A stretch of 64,000 bases of DNA, taken from positions 717,404 to 781,403 of the forward strand of contig NZ_FNVB01000003.1 of assembly GCF_900108315.1 (NCBI RefSeq), written 5' to 3'. This document shows, in pieces, positions 8,629-17,960 of this stretch. The notes beneath the pieces were generated by a model. The model did not search any database. It had not been told where the DNA came from and worked only from the letters and a program-made list of their open reading frames with translations. Each line of letters begins with the position of its first letter. Positions within the stretch are counted from its first letter, which is position 1. The position numbers were made by a program, and so were the translations under genes. This stretch comes from Saccharopolyspora kobensis. Its GTDB lineage: Bacteria > Actinomycetota > Actinomycetes > Mycobacteriales > Pseudonocardiaceae.

Positions 8629-10151
8629 CGGGAGTTCTCCAGGTCCTCGGTCCGGATCGGCAGGCGCTTGCTGAACACCGGTCGCACCAGCGGGCGGAGC
8701 CTGCTGAGGACTCGCGACGCGGCGAGCGCTCCGGCGCGCACCGCGCCTTCGCTCGCCGGGCGCAGCATGACCCAGTCACCCGCGTAGTCGACCGGGCCGA
8801 CCGGGCGGGCCATGAACCGGGCCCGCCGGTGCACTGCGGCCGGGGAGGCCTCGGGCAGCCCGAAGCGGTGGCGGTGCACGAAGTTCTGCCGGTTGACCGC
8901 CTCGAAGCCCGGGAGGTAGCGCGGCACCGCACGGGTCAGCCGGTCGATGATCTCCGCGTCCGGGGCCGACAGCAGGTCCGGGATCGTCGCGGCGTTGGCC
9001 ATCAGCGTCAGCAGGCCCTTGCCCGCCGGTGCCCGGCCGGGGTGCTTCTCGTGGTCGAGCACGATCGCCGACAGCACCTGTTCCTCCACCGCGGGCGTGA
9101 GCAGCACGTACGGCCGGTCGCCGCCGGGCACGGACAGCGGCGCGTCCAGCAGGCAGCTCACCTTCAGCGCCGGGGTGAAGCTGCACGCGGCGAGGAACTC
9201 GGCTTCTTCCGCCGGTGGGTTCGCGTGCAGCTCGGCGGCGACGGGAGCCGGTACGCACAGCAGCACCGAGCGGGCGGTGACCACGTCCTCACCGGTCTGC
9301 AGGCGGGCGCCGCCGTCGTCGGCGATGACCTGGTGCACCTGCTGCCGGGTCGCGACGTCCAGCTCGGCGGCCAGCAGGCGGGCCGGCGTGTCCATGCCGT
9401 CGCGGTAGGTGCACCAGGTGCCCGCGGTGCCCACCGACAGCAGCAGGTTCACCATGACCGCCGCCGACGATCGCTCCGTGTTCCAGCCGAAGAAGCTCCC
9501 GGCGACCGGCTGGAAGAGGTAGTCGTGCAGGTCCGGGTGGTAGCGGCGGGCGAAGTCGGCGACGGTCTCGGCGGCCAGCAGGCTGCGCTCGGGTCGGTCG
9601 TCGTCGAAGTCCCCGCGGTGCCGGAACGCCCACGCCTGGAAGCGGATCAGGTCGAGGTGCGCGCGGCAGGACAGGCCGGCGCCGCTGAGCAGCGCGCGCG
9701 CCTCGGCGACTCCGGCGTGCGCCTGCCCGTCGCGCCAGACCGCCAGCGGCCGTCCGATGCGCGGCACCTCGTCCTCGGTCAGCCCGAGCCGGGAGATCAG
9801 CTCCCAGGTCGCCCGGTAGCCGCTCGGGGAGATCTGCTCGGCCCCGGTGTCGATGGTCCAGCCGTCGTGACGCGCGCTGGTCATCCGCCCGCCGACCTGC
9901 GGCGCGGCTTCGAACACCCGCACCGACAGACCGGCCCGCCGCAGTTCGTGCGCCGCCGTCAGCCCGGCGAGACCGGCGCCGACCACCGCGACGTCCAGGT
10001 CTGTCCCGCCTCTCCGCGATTCACTGTGGTGGTCGCGTTCGGGACTGCTCTCGCGTATCGCGGTTTCTGGTGGCTGAGCTGCGTCACGGTCCCCTGGGGT
10101 GCGGTCGGGCGGAACTGGAGTTGGCACAGGACGCCCCTCATGGTTGCTCAC
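8625..10151 (-). CDS. FAD-dependent amine-oxidase / protoporphyrinogen-oxidase-like enzyme
   Basis: 508 aa. The dinucleotide-binding motif VVGAGLAGLTAAHELRRAG with the following acidic strand end (VFEAAPQVGGRM, the RxGGR-type motif) identifies an NAD(P)-binding-8/flavin amine oxidase-like fold. The C-terminal part retains a DWVMLRPASEGAVRAG stretch, the usual FAD-contacting helix. About 50 N-terminal residues are disordered and Pro/Asp/Arg-rich, so the true start could be downstream of the GTG at 10151, although that GTG overlaps the prenyltransferase stop by 4 bp as elsewhere in the operon. Such enzymes desaturate C-C or C-N bonds. Placed next to UbiA, it may oxidise a prenylated or amine intermediate. 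Confidence 0.82.
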   Translation of the reverse strand: MSNHEGRPVPTPVPPDRTPGDRDAAQPPETAIRESSPERDHHSESRRGGTDLDVAVVGAGLAGLTAAHELRRAGLSVRVFEAAPQVGGRMTSARHDGWTIDTGAEQISPSGYRATWELISRLGLTEDEVPRIGRPLAVWRDGQAHAGVAEARALLSGAGLSCRAHLDLIRFQAWAFRHRGDFDDDRPERSLLAAETVADFARRYHPDLHDYLFQPVAGSFFGWNTERSSAAVMVNLLLSVGTAGTWCTYRDGMDTPARLLAAELDVATRQQVHQVIADDGGARLQTGEDVVTARSVLLCVPAPVAAELHANPPAEEAEFLAACSFTPALKVSCLLDAPLSVPGGDRPYVLLTPAVEEQVLSAIVLDHEKHPGRAPAGKGLLTLMANAATIPDLLSAPDAEIIDRLTRAVPRYLPGFEAVNRQNFVHRHRFGLPEASPAAVHRRARFMARPVGPVDYAGDWVMLRPASEGAVRAGALAASRVLSRLRPLVRPVFSKRLPIRTEDLENSR

Positions 10152-11125
10152 GCGAGGATCCCCGTTCCGATCAGCAGGTTCGCCAGGACCAGCAGCGCGA
10201 CGTAGGTGCGGTGCACGGTGAAGCCGAGCTTGCGGGCGCGCATGATGTCACCGCGGCCGAAGCCCAGGTAGTACTGGCGGGCGCGCAGGATGGTCGCGGG
10301 CAGCATGAGCAGGACGAACCACGCGGGCGCCACTCCGGTCAGCGATGCCGCCGCGACGAGCACGAACTCGCCCGCCGAGAGCGCGCCGATGAAGATCGCG
10401 TTGCCGCGCGGCGAGGTCAGCGCGGCCACCGTCGGCCGCCCGACCGCCCGATCGCCCTCGACGTCGTTGGTGTTGGAGTACACCCCGAACATCAGCGGCC
10501 CCATGCCGAACAGCACCGCCTGCACCAGCAGGAAGCCGGAGAACTCCCCGGTCGCCAGGCCGTAGGGCCCGAACACCAGCGCCACCCCGAGCGCGACCAG
10601 GAACGCCTCCTGGAACCCGTGGTAGCTCAGCTTCATCCCGTAGGAGTACTGCAGCGAGATGACGTAGGTGGCGGCGATCAGCACCACGGTCCACATCGGA
10701 CGGTGGGGTGCCACCGCGATCGCACCGGCCCACAGCAGCGCACCGGCGCAGGCCGTGATCCAGGCGAACCGCATCGCCTCGGCCTCGGTCAGCGTCCCGG
10801 CCACCAGCGGCTTGCGCAGCTTCTTGCGCAGCGGATTGTTGGGGCCGTAGTTCTCGATGTCGCTGCCGTCGCGGTAGCCGGTCACGTCGTCGAGGGCGAC
10901 CATCGCGACGATGGTGCAGACCTCGCCCGCCAGGAACAGCAGCAGCATCGGCACGGTGCCGGGCGCCACCGCCGCGACCGGCAGCAGCACCGCGGCGGAG
11001 ACCACCAGGATGCCGATGTAGTAGTCGAACACGTCGAGCTTGCCCAGCCGCAGGTAGCTGCGGAACTTGCTCTCCTGCCGGGCCTCCGGGCCCGTGCCGC
11101 GGACGAGGTTGACGTCACTGGTCAT
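10148..11125 (-). CDS. UbiA-family prenyltransferase
   Basis: 325 aa integral membrane protein with about eight or nine hydrophobic helices. The first Asp-rich motif is VALDDVTGYRDGSD and the second is NTNDVEGDRAVG. Both match the two Mg-diphosphate-binding sites of the UbiA superfamily, which transfers prenyl chains to aromatic rings or other small acceptors at the membrane. No prenyl diphosphate synthase is encoded nearby, so the donor probably comes from primary metabolism. The ATG at 11125 overlaps the preceding aminotransferase stop by 11 bp, and the FAD enzyme follows with a 4-bp overlap. It is the most diagnostic gene of the locus, since the product should carry an isoprenoid. Confidence 0.88.
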   Translation of the reverse strand: MTSDVNLVRGTGPEARQESKFRSYLRLGKLDVFDYYIGILVVSAAVLLPVAAVAPGTVPMLLLFLAGEVCTIVAMVALDDVTGYRDGSDIENYGPNNPLRKKLRKPLVAGTLTEAEAMRFAWITACAGALLWAGAIAVAPHRPMWTVVLIAATYVISLQYSYGMKLSYHGFQEAFLVALGVALVFGPYGLATGEFSGFLLVQAVLFGMGPLMFGVYSNTNDVEGDRAVGRPTVAALTSPRGNAIFIGALSAGEFVLVAAASLTGVAPAWFVLLMLPATILRARQYYLGFGRGDIMRARKLGFTVHRTYVALLVLANLLIGTGILA

Positions 11126-12260
11126 GGTTGGCGTTCCTCCGTCGGTCGCCGAATTCGCAGACGGCGTCGGCGATGCGCGCGACGTCCGCGTCGGTGAGGT
11201 GCGGGTAGATCGGCAGCGCCAGGATCCGCTCGCTCGCGTGCTCGGCGTTCGGCCAGCACCCGCCGGCCGGGGCGTGCGGGGCGAACGCGGCCTGGCGCGG
11301 GAGCGGCTGCGGGTAGTAGACGTGCGAGGCGATGCCGCGCTCCGCGAGGTGCTCGCGCAGTTCGTCGCGCCCTTCGACCTGCAGGCAGTAGACGTAGTAG
11401 CAGCGCCCCTCCCGGCCTGGCGGTGGTGCGACGATGCCGCGGTCGGCCAGCGGTGCGAACCGCGCGGTGTAGTGGTCGGCGATCGCGGCCCGGCGCTCCA
11501 ACCGTTCCGGGAAGGCTGCGAACCGGTGCAGCTGGAAGGCCGCCTGGATCTCGTCGAACCGGCTGTTGGTGCCGATGACCTGGTGCACGAACCGCTGCCC
11601 GTCCTGGCCGTGGTTGCGCAGCACCCGCACCCGGTGCCCGAGCTCGGCGTCCCGGGTCACCACCGCGCCGCCCTCGCCCGGCATGCCGAAGGACTTCACC
11701 TGCACGAAGGAGAAGACGCCCGCCTCGCCCCACATCCCGGCGGGCGTGCCGTCCAGCACCGCGCCCTGCGCGACGGCGGAGTCCTCCAGCAACCGCACGC
11801 CGTGCCGCTCGGCCACCGCCGCCAGCCGCGGCATGTCGGCCATCACCGAGAACATGTGCGCCGGCATGATCGCCCTGGTGCGGTGGTTGATCAGCCGCTC
11901 GACGGAGTCCGGGTCGACGACCATGGTGCGCCGGTCGATGTCGGCGAACGCGGGCTGCGCGCCGACCTCCAGCACCGCCGAGGCCAGCGGCGCGCAGCCG
12001 AACGCGGGCACCACGACCTCGTCGCCCGGGCCGATCTCCATCGCGCGCAGCACGAGGCCGAGCGCGGCGGTGCCGCTGCCGCAGGCCACCACGTCGGCGG
12101 CACCGAGCGACTCGCGCAGCACCTCCTCGAAGCGCCGGGTGTGCTCGCCGAGGATGAACTTCTGCTCGGGCGCGGTGGCGATCTCGCGGATGAGGTCGAG
12201 CATGACCTTGCGGTCGCCTTCGAACAGGTCCGGCGGGAAGAAGGGGATCGCGGGTTCCAT
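11115..12260 (-). CDS. DegT/DnrJ/EryC1/StrS aminotransferase (second of pair)
   Basis: 381 aa. Fold-type I PLP enzyme of the sugar aminotransferase family. A GSGTAALGLVLRA cofactor-phosphate loop, EDSAVAQGA with the ring-stacking Asp, and the internal-aldimine Lys in FVQVKSFGMPGEGG are visible. Family members aminate keto sugars or keto cyclitols using Glu or Gln. The ATG at 12260 shares one base with the stop of the first copy (TGATG). The two copies differ clearly, for example FVQVKSFG versus FFPSKTLG around the Lys, so they probably act on different positions or substrates rather than being a recent duplication. Confidence 0.87.
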   Translation of the reverse strand: MEPAIPFFPPDLFEGDRKVMLDLIREIATAPEQKFILGEHTRRFEEVLRESLGAADVVACGSGTAALGLVLRAMEIGPGDEVVVPAFGCAPLASAVLEVGAQPAFADIDRRTMVVDPDSVERLINHRTRAIMPAHMFSVMADMPRLAAVAERHGVRLLEDSAVAQGAVLDGTPAGMWGEAGVFSFVQVKSFGMPGEGGAVVTRDAELGHRVRVLRNHGQDGQRFVHQVIGTNSRFDEIQAAFQLHRFAAFPERLERRAAIADHYTARFAPLADRGIVAPPPGREGRCYYVYCLQVEGRDELREHLAERGIASHVYYPQPLPRQAAFAPHAPAGGCWPNAEHASERILALPIYPHLTDADVARIADAVCEFGDRRRNANHDQ

Positions 12261-13471
12261 CAGGCGCACCTCCGGGCACCGAAGTCGCTGATCGCCGCGC
12301 ACACCCGGTCCAGCTGGTCGAGGGTGAGGTCCGGGTACAGCGGCAGCGCCACCGCCCGCTCGCTCGCGGCCTCCGCGCGCGGGAAGTCGCCGCGCCGGTG
12401 GCCGTGCCCGGCGAAGCACGGCTGCAGGTGGAACGGCACCGGGTAGTAGCTCTCGGTGCCGATCCCGCACCGGTCCAGGTGGGCCACCAGCTCGTCGCGG
12501 TGCTCGACCTCGATCAGGTACACGTACCAGACGCCGGCGGAATCCGGTGCGGTGTCGGCGATCTCCGGCAACCGGACGACGCCGGGCACCCCGGTCAGCC
12601 GCCGCCGGTAGGCCGCGGCGAGCTCCGCGCGGCGAGCGATGTCGGCGTCCAGGCAGGTCAGCTTGGCCGACAGCACGGCGGCCTGGATGTCGTCCATCTT
12701 GCTGTTGGTGCCCACCATCCCGGTTTCGGTGGCGATGCCGGGGAAGTTGTCGATGGTGCGGCCGAACCGCCCGTGGTGGCGCAGCCCGGACACCAGCTCG
12801 GCGATCCGCGGGTCGTCGGTGAGCACCGCGCCCGCGTCGCCCAGCGCGCCCAGCGTCTTCGACGGGAAGAACGACAGGACGCCGCCAGCGCCGTGCAGCC
12901 CGGCGTGGACTCCGCGCTGCCGCATGCCGATGCCTTCCGCGCTGTCCTCCAGCACGGTCAGCCCCCGCCGCTCGGCGATCTCGGACAGCGCGGCCATGTC
13001 GGCCATCTGGCAGAACAGGTGCGCGGGCAGCACGAACCGGGTGCGCGGCCCGGCGACGCGGTCGACCTCGGCCGGGTCCAGCGCGTAGGTGACCGGGTCG
13101 ACGTCGGCGAAGACCGGGCGACCGCCGGCCAGCACGACCGAGGTCGCCGTGGCGACGAAGGAGTAGACCGGGACGATCACCTCGTCACCCGGCTGCAGGC
13201 CTGCGGCGCGCAGCAGCAGGACCAGCGCGTCGGTTCCGCTGTTGACGCCCACCGCGAAGCGGGCGCCGGTGTAGTCGGCGAGGCCCCGCTCGAACTCGGC
13301 GACCTGGCGCCCGTGGGAGAACTTCCCGCTGTCGAAGACCTCCTCGACCCGCGCACCGATGTCCGGCCAGAGCCGGTCGAACGTGCGGGCCTGCGAGAAG
13401 AACGGGATCGGATCCGCCGCGCCCTCCTGCCGGAGCCCGGGGGTTTGCGTCCCGCGGGACAAGAAGACCAC
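12260..13471 (-). CDS. DegT/DnrJ/EryC1/StrS aminotransferase (first of pair)
   Basis: 403 aa. The phosphate loop is NSGTDALVLLLRA, EDSAEGIGM carries the PLP-contacting Asp, and the PLP Lys sits in SFFPSKTLGALGDAGA, the classical StrS/DesV-type signature. It probably transaminates a keto sugar or keto cyclitol, making the amine later acylated or prenylated. It is the first gene of the left arm, reading away from the divergent control region 13472-13714. The GTG start at 13471 has a GGAG only about 2 bp upstream, so a start 3-5 codons later is equally likely. The first 20 residues are not part of the fold. Confidence 0.85.
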   Translation of the reverse strand: MVFLSRGTQTPGLRQEGAADPIPFFSQARTFDRLWPDIGARVEEVFDSGKFSHGRQVAEFERGLADYTGARFAVGVNSGTDALVLLLRAAGLQPGDEVIVPVYSFVATATSVVLAGGRPVFADVDPVTYALDPAEVDRVAGPRTRFVLPAHLFCQMADMAALSEIAERRGLTVLEDSAEGIGMRQRGVHAGLHGAGGVLSFFPSKTLGALGDAGAVLTDDPRIAELVSGLRHHGRFGRTIDNFPGIATETGMVGTNSKMDDIQAAVLSAKLTCLDADIARRAELAAAYRRRLTGVPGVVRLPEIADTAPDSAGVWYVYLIEVEHRDELVAHLDRCGIGTESYYPVPFHLQPCFAGHGHRRGDFPRAEAASERAVALPLYPDLTLDQLDRVCAAISDFGARRCA

Positions 13472-13714
13472 ACTCCTGACTGGGTGCTGAACTGATCGAG
13501 ACAGGCACGAAACTAGCCGAGGAGCAACTCAGATCACCAACTCTTCGGTTGATCACTCCACTTTTTCACCCATACCGGTTACGTATGTTGCGGAGATTAT
13601 CCCCAGATTCGAAGCGATTTCAGCGATGGGTAGAGTTCCGGTCGCGATCGAAGTCATTTCGTCCTATGTAGACGAACATCGTCGCACCCCCACCTCCATC
13701 CACAAAGGACGTTC
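13472..13714. promoter_or_regulatory. Divergent promoter region of the biosynthetic locus, with operator-like repeat
   Basis: 243 bp between two outward-reading operons. It is locally AT-rich (around 13550-13605) compared with its surroundings. A perfect 6-bp inverted repeat, TTCGTC (13658-13663) and GACGAA (13671-13676), has a 7-bp spacer that contains TATGTA, a plausible -10 element for the plus-strand operon. A repressor bound there would block it. No regulator gene lies in the locus, so control is presumably from outside the window. The plus-strand start at 13715 has an AAAGGA ribosome site. Confidence 0.5.
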
Positions 13715-14716
13715 ATGCTGCACGCACTCGTGCTCGGCCTCGGCCGCGCGGGCGCCGGCCTGCACCTGCGGGTTCTGACCAAGGCACGGGCCGCGGCCCC
13801 CGAACTGTTCCACCCGGGCCCGGTGGTCGGCTGCGATCCGGCACCGGGCGCGCGCCACGACCTGCGCGGCGCGATCACCACCGAATCCCTCGCAGCGGCG
13901 GCGGAAGTGCTGGATCCGCAGCGCACCGTCGTGCACGTCTGCACGCCGCCGGACACCCGCGCCGCCGTGCTCACCCGTTTGGCCCAACACGGTTTTCGCC
14001 GGGCCATCGTGGAGAAGCCGCTCGCCACCGGGCTCGGCGACCTCCGCGAGATCGACGCCCTGCGCCTGCGCCACGGGCTCGACCTCGTGGTGGTGTCGCA
14101 CTGGACGGCCGCCGAGCTCACCGAGCGGATCACCGCGCTGGTCCGCGGTGGCGAACTCGGTGACCTGCGGTCGATCCGGTTCGTCCAGGACAAGCCCCGG
14201 TTCACCCGCTCCGCGACGACGCACGGGCACCCGACCGCCTTCGACGTCGAGCTGCCGCACTCGCTCGGCGTGGTGCTCCAGCTGGCCGGCCCCGCCGAGG
14301 TGGAACGAGCGGCGTGGACCGACATGCACGGCCCGGACGCCGTGCTGCCCGCCATGGGCAGCGCGCACCTGGTGCTGCGCCACACCAGCGGCGTCACAAG
14401 CGAGCTCTCCTCCGACCTCACCTCCCCCGTCCAGCAGCGGCGGATCACGGTGGAGCTCACCGGCGGCCAGGTCACCGGCCACTACCCGATCAGCGACCAG
14501 GACGACCACGCGCAGCTGCTGGTCGACGGGCAGCGGCAGGTGTTCCGCGACGACGCGCTGACCCGGTTCGTGCTGCGCGCCTACCGGCACTTCCAGGACC
14601 CGTCCCCGATCGAGCACCCCACGCTGCAGGTGCACCGCGACGTCGTCCGCCTGCTCGCCGAGGCCAAGCAGTGCTGTCTCCGGGCAGCCGAGAGGAGTTC
14701 CAGCCATGCGCGGTGA
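13715..14716 (+). CDS. Gfo/Idh/MocA-family NAD(P)-dependent oxidoreductase
   Basis: 333 aa. The N-terminal Rossmann motif GLGRAGAGLH follows a hydrophobic strand, and the family's catalytic EKPL (in IVEKPLATG) is present. The C-terminal alpha/beta domain (from about residue 120) holds the substrate site. These enzymes oxidise or reduce sugar and inositol carbons, often creating the keto group that a DegT-type enzyme then aminates. That fits the two aminotransferases across the divergent promoter. It is the first gene of the right arm; the next gene starts 11 bp before its stop. Confidence 0.85.
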   Translation: MLHALVLGLGRAGAGLHLRVLTKARAAAPELFHPGPVVGCDPAPGARHDLRGAITTESLAAAAEVLDPQRTVVHVCTPPDTRAAVLTRLAQHGFRRAIVEKPLATGLGDLREIDALRLRHGLDLVVVSHWTAAELTERITALVRGGELGDLRSIRFVQDKPRFTRSATTHGHPTAFDVELPHSLGVVLQLAGPAEVERAAWTDMHGPDAVLPAMGSAHLVLRHTSGVTSELSSDLTSPVQQRRITVELTGGQVTGHYPISDQDDHAQLLVDGQRQVFRDDALTRFVLRAYRHFQDPSPIEHPTLQVHRDVVRLLAEAKQCCLRAAERSSSHAR

Positions 14717-15569
14717 ATCCGCGGTCAACCGGCTCGCCGGGATCGGCGACGAAGCGGCGGTCGGCCTGCCCGGCCAGATCGCCGCGATCCGCGAACTGGG
14801 CTGGTCCGCCGTCGAACTGCGGACCGTGGACGGCATCGCGCTCGGCGACCTCGACGCAGCGCAGTTCGCCGCGATGCGCTCGGCCCTCCGCGCCGCCGAG
14901 CTCGACGTGGTGTGCCTCGCATCCCGGATCGGCAACTGGGCACGACCGATCACCGCCCCCTTCGCCGACGACCTGCGCGAGCTCGACGTGCTCGCCGGGC
15001 AGTGCGCCGAGCTGGGAACCCGATTCGTCCGGATCATGTCCTACCCGAACGACGGCCTGCTCGAAGCCGACTGGCGCGACCGGGTGCTGGACCGCATCGC
15101 GCGGCTGGCCGAGCGCGCGGCCGAGCGCGGTGTCGTCCTGGTGCACGAGAACTGCGCCGGGTGGGCGGGTGAGGACGCCGAGCGGATGCTCCACCTGATC
15201 AGCGAGGTGAACAGCCCGTCGCTGCGGCTGCTCTTCGACGTCGGCAACGGCATCGACCACGGCTACGACGCCCACCAGCTGCTGGTGCGGATCCTGCCGC
15301 ACGTGGTGCACGTCCACGTCAAGGACGCGATCGGGGCGCCCGGCCACGCCGAGTACGTGCTGCCGGGCGACGGCCACGCCCGGGTCACCGACTGCCTGCG
15401 GCAGCTGCTGGCCACCGGTTACACCGGTGCGCTGTCCATCGAGCCGCACTTCGCGACCCGCCCGCACGAAGGCCTGCGCGCGCACGGCTCGGCCGCGCAG
15501 CTGTTCGTCCAGGCCGGGCGACGTCTCGAACAGCTGCTGCGGACCTGTCCGGAAGCGGTCGCCTCCTGA
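14706..15569 (+). CDS. Sugar phosphate isomerase/epimerase-like TIM-barrel protein
   Basis: 287 aa, xylose-isomerase-like (AP endonuclease 2) fold. The metal-binding pattern of the family can be traced: an Glu in VLVHENCAGWAGE, Asp/His in LLFDVGNGIDHG, His-Val-His in VVHVHVKDA, and a C-terminal Glu in LSIEPHF. Family members include IolE/IolI-type inosose dehydratase and epimerase, hydroxypyruvate isomerase and tagatose epimerase. Beside two Gfo/Idh dehydrogenases it most likely isomerises, epimerises or dehydrates a keto sugar or inosose. A GAGAGGAG ribosome site precedes the ATG at 14706, and the stop shares one base with the next ATG (TGATG). Confidence 0.82.
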   Translation: MRGESAVNRLAGIGDEAAVGLPGQIAAIRELGWSAVELRTVDGIALGDLDAAQFAAMRSALRAAELDVVCLASRIGNWARPITAPFADDLRELDVLAGQCAELGTRFVRIMSYPNDGLLEADWRDRVLDRIARLAERAAERGVVLVHENCAGWAGEDAERMLHLISEVNSPSLRLLFDVGNGIDHGYDAHQLLVRILPHVVHVHVKDAIGAPGHAEYVLPGDGHARVTDCLRQLLATGYTGALSIEPHFATRPHEGLRAHGSAAQLFVQAGRRLEQLLRTCPEAVAS

Positions 15570-16873
15570 TGCGCGGCGACATCGATCAGGAACTGCTGCT
15601 GCACCTGCTGTCCATCCCCACCATCGGCCTGCTGGAAACGTCGGCGGGCGATCCGCCGCCGCAGCTCTGGGCGGCACAGCGCGCCTACGCCAGCGCTGCG
15701 GCGGGCATCGGGTTCCGAGTGGTGCGCCACGCGAGCCCGAGCCCCGAGTTCCTGGCCCGCGAGGACGTGCCGCTCACCGTGCGCCGCGCCGCCGAGGACC
15801 CGGAATTCCTCGCTGCGCAGCCGAGCCTGCTGCTGCGACTCGGCCCGGAACTGCCGCGCGCGGCCACCGTGATGTTCAACGTGCACCTGGACACCGTCGC
15901 CGGGCTGGAGCCCGTCGGCCGGAGCGGTGGACGGATCACTGGGCGCGGCGCGATCGATGCGAAAGGCCCGGCCGTGGCGCTGCTCGCCGGGATCCGGGAC
16001 GCGGTGCGGCGCGATCCGGCGGTGGGCCGTGACGTGGCTGTGCTCGTGCAGGCCGTGTCGGGCGAGGAGGGCGGCGCGATGGGCACCTTCGGCACGCGTC
16101 CGCTCGTCGAGGCAGGGCACGTGGGGCGGCTGAACATCTTCTGCGAGCCGACCGGGATGCGCTACCTGCCCCGCAGCACGGCGTCGATGACCGCCCGCGT
16201 CCGGGTCGACGGCCGCGGCGCGATCGACGATCGGCCCGACGCCGGGCACAACGCCACGGTGCTGCTCGGCTTCCTCGCCCAGCACCTCGCCGCCGAACTC
16301 GACCCGCGGGACCGGCCCGGCAGGCTCTGCGTCGCGGGCCTGCACACCGGCCACCTGCACAACCGCGTCTACGGCAGCGGCGAACTGCTGCTCAACCTCT
16401 CCTACGGTTCCCGGGCCGAAGGTGCCGCCGCCGAGGCGGCGTTGGGCGAAGCCGTTCGCGGCGGGCTGCGGCGGTTCACCGAACTGTTCGCCGGGACCAG
16501 GGAGTTCGCGCGCACCGCGGCGGAGGCGATCGCCTGCACCGAGCTGGAGTGGCTCAAGCGCGGCCTGCCGAGCCTGGACAACGCCGACCCGTGGGCCGAA
16601 GAACTGCTCACCCGCGCGGGCGCGGCCCGCTGGCCCGACGACGAACCGGCCTTCACCTGCGACGCCATCTGGATGGCCGGGCAACCCGACGCTTACACGG
16701 CGGTGCTGGGGCCCGGATCGCTGGAGGGCAACAACGCGCACGCCGAGGGCGAGTACGCCGAGCTGGACGAGCTGCGGGACTTCGCCGCCGCCGTGTCCGC
16801 ACTGATCACCGGATTTGCCGAGCACCACCGCGATACCGCTCCGAGAAAGGGAATTCTCGATGCCTCCGCATGA
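15569..16873 (+). CDS. M20-family metallopeptidase / amidohydrolase-like protein
   Basis: 434 aa. The M20 metal ligands are recognisable: His-Leu-Asp in FNVHLDTVAG, the bridging Asp in GRGAIDAKGPAVA, the Glu-Glu pair in VSGEEGGAMG (general base and ligand), and a late His in EGNNAHAEGEY. The family hydrolyses peptides, N-acyl amino acids or carbamoyl groups in the cytosol. In a biosynthetic setting it could remove a protecting acyl or aminoacyl group, or in reverse help form an amide. Start and stop overlap both neighbours (1 bp and 14 bp), so translation is coupled. Confidence 0.82.
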   Translation: MRGDIDQELLLHLLSIPTIGLLETSAGDPPPQLWAAQRAYASAAAGIGFRVVRHASPSPEFLAREDVPLTVRRAAEDPEFLAAQPSLLLRLGPELPRAATVMFNVHLDTVAGLEPVGRSGGRITGRGAIDAKGPAVALLAGIRDAVRRDPAVGRDVAVLVQAVSGEEGGAMGTFGTRPLVEAGHVGRLNIFCEPTGMRYLPRSTASMTARVRVDGRGAIDDRPDAGHNATVLLGFLAQHLAAELDPRDRPGRLCVAGLHTGHLHNRVYGSGELLLNLSYGSRAEGAAAEAALGEAVRGGLRRFTELFAGTREFARTAAEAIACTELEWLKRGLPSLDNADPWAEELLTRAGAARWPDDEPAFTCDAIWMAGQPDAYTAVLGPGSLEGNNAHAEGEYAELDELRDFAAAVSALITGFAEHHRDTAPRKGILDASA

Positions 16874-17960
16874 CGCACGCGTCCGCGTGCCCTACGACGA
16901 ACTGCACTCGTTCGTCACCCGGCTGTTCACCGAACGAGGTGTGCCGCTGGAGCGCGCGATCACCGCGGCCGCCGCGCTCTGCCACGGCGACCTCTGCGGC
17001 TTCGACTCGCACGGCGTGTTCAACCTGACCCGCCTGTACCTGCGGCTGTTCGCCACCGACCGGGTCGATCCCGCCGCCGAGCCGGAGACCACGACCGACC
17101 TCGGCGCCTGCGCGGTCGTCGACGCGCGCCGCGCGCTGGGCCTGTGGTCGGCCTCCGAAGCGATGGACGACGCCGTCGCGCGCGCCGGCCGGTACGGCAT
17201 CGGCCTGGTGTCGGTGCGCGGCGCCACGCACTTCGGCTGCGCGGGCTTCCACGCCGCTCGTGCGGCCACGCACGGGATGGTCGGCATCGTCGCGAGCAAC
17301 TGCGGTGGTCAGCGCATCGCCCGCCCACCGTTCGGGGCACTGACGATGCTGGGCACCAATCCGCTCAGCGTCGCAGCCCCGGCACTGCCCGACCACCCGT
17401 TCGTCCTCGACATGAGCACCACGGTGGTGCCCACCGGGAAGATCCGCACCGCCGCGAGCAGCGGCGAGGCGATCCCCGAGGGCTGGCTGGCCGACGACGC
17501 CGGGAACCCGGTGACCGACCCGGCCGAGTTCGACCGCCGCAACGCGCACCTGCGCTGGCTCGGCGGCACCCCGGAAAACGGCGTCCACAAGGGCTTCGGT
17601 CTCGGGCTCGTCGTGGAGATCCTGTCCGCCCTGCTGCCCGGAGCCGCGTTCGGCCCGTCCCCCGACGCGCTCCGAGGCGATGGCGGGCCGCACGGGCGGG
17701 ACGACGACATCGGCTACTTCGTCCTGGCCATCGCCCCGGACCTGCTCCGCGAGCCCGGCCGGTTCGACCTCGACGCGCAGGCGATGTTCAGCACCCTGCT
17801 CGACTGCCCGTCCGCGGACCGGGAAGTCCGCTACCCCGGCTGGTGGGAGGCGGAGCGAGCCGCCGAGCGGCTGCGCAACGGAGTCCCGATCCGCGAGCAC
17901 GTCCACCGCGAACTCCTCGAACTGGGACTGCGCGGCCGCCAGCCGGTGGCCGGACGATGA
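16860..17960 (+). CDS. Malate/L-lactate dehydrogenase (Ldh-2/YlbC-type) family reductase
   Basis: 366 aa. The N-terminal CHGDLCGFDSHGVFNL segment has the conserved Asp-Ser-His-Gly of the malate/lactate/ureidoglycolate/delta-1-piperideine reductase family. Later come GATHFGCAGFHA, an LGTNPLSVA segment and the NGVHKGFGLGLVVEILS helix typical of the fold, which is unrelated to Rossmann Ldh. It uses NAD(P)H to reduce 2-oxo acids or cyclic imines. In this cluster it may make a hydroxy acid or reduce a cyclic imine. I chose the ATG at 16860 because GAAAGGG lies 8 bp upstream and the family N-terminus begins there; longer forms overlap the M20 gene. Confidence 0.85.
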   Translation: MPPHDARVRVPYDELHSFVTRLFTERGVPLERAITAAAALCHGDLCGFDSHGVFNLTRLYLRLFATDRVDPAAEPETTTDLGACAVVDARRALGLWSASEAMDDAVARAGRYGIGLVSVRGATHFGCAGFHAARAATHGMVGIVASNCGGQRIARPPFGALTMLGTNPLSVAAPALPDHPFVLDMSTTVVPTGKIRTAASSGEAIPEGWLADDAGNPVTDPAEFDRRNAHLRWLGGTPENGVHKGFGLGLVVEILSALLPGAAFGPSPDALRGDGGPHGRDDDIGYFVLAIAPDLLREPGRFDLDAQAMFSTLLDCPSADREVRYPGWWEAERAAERLRNGVPIREHVHRELLELGLRGRQPVAGR

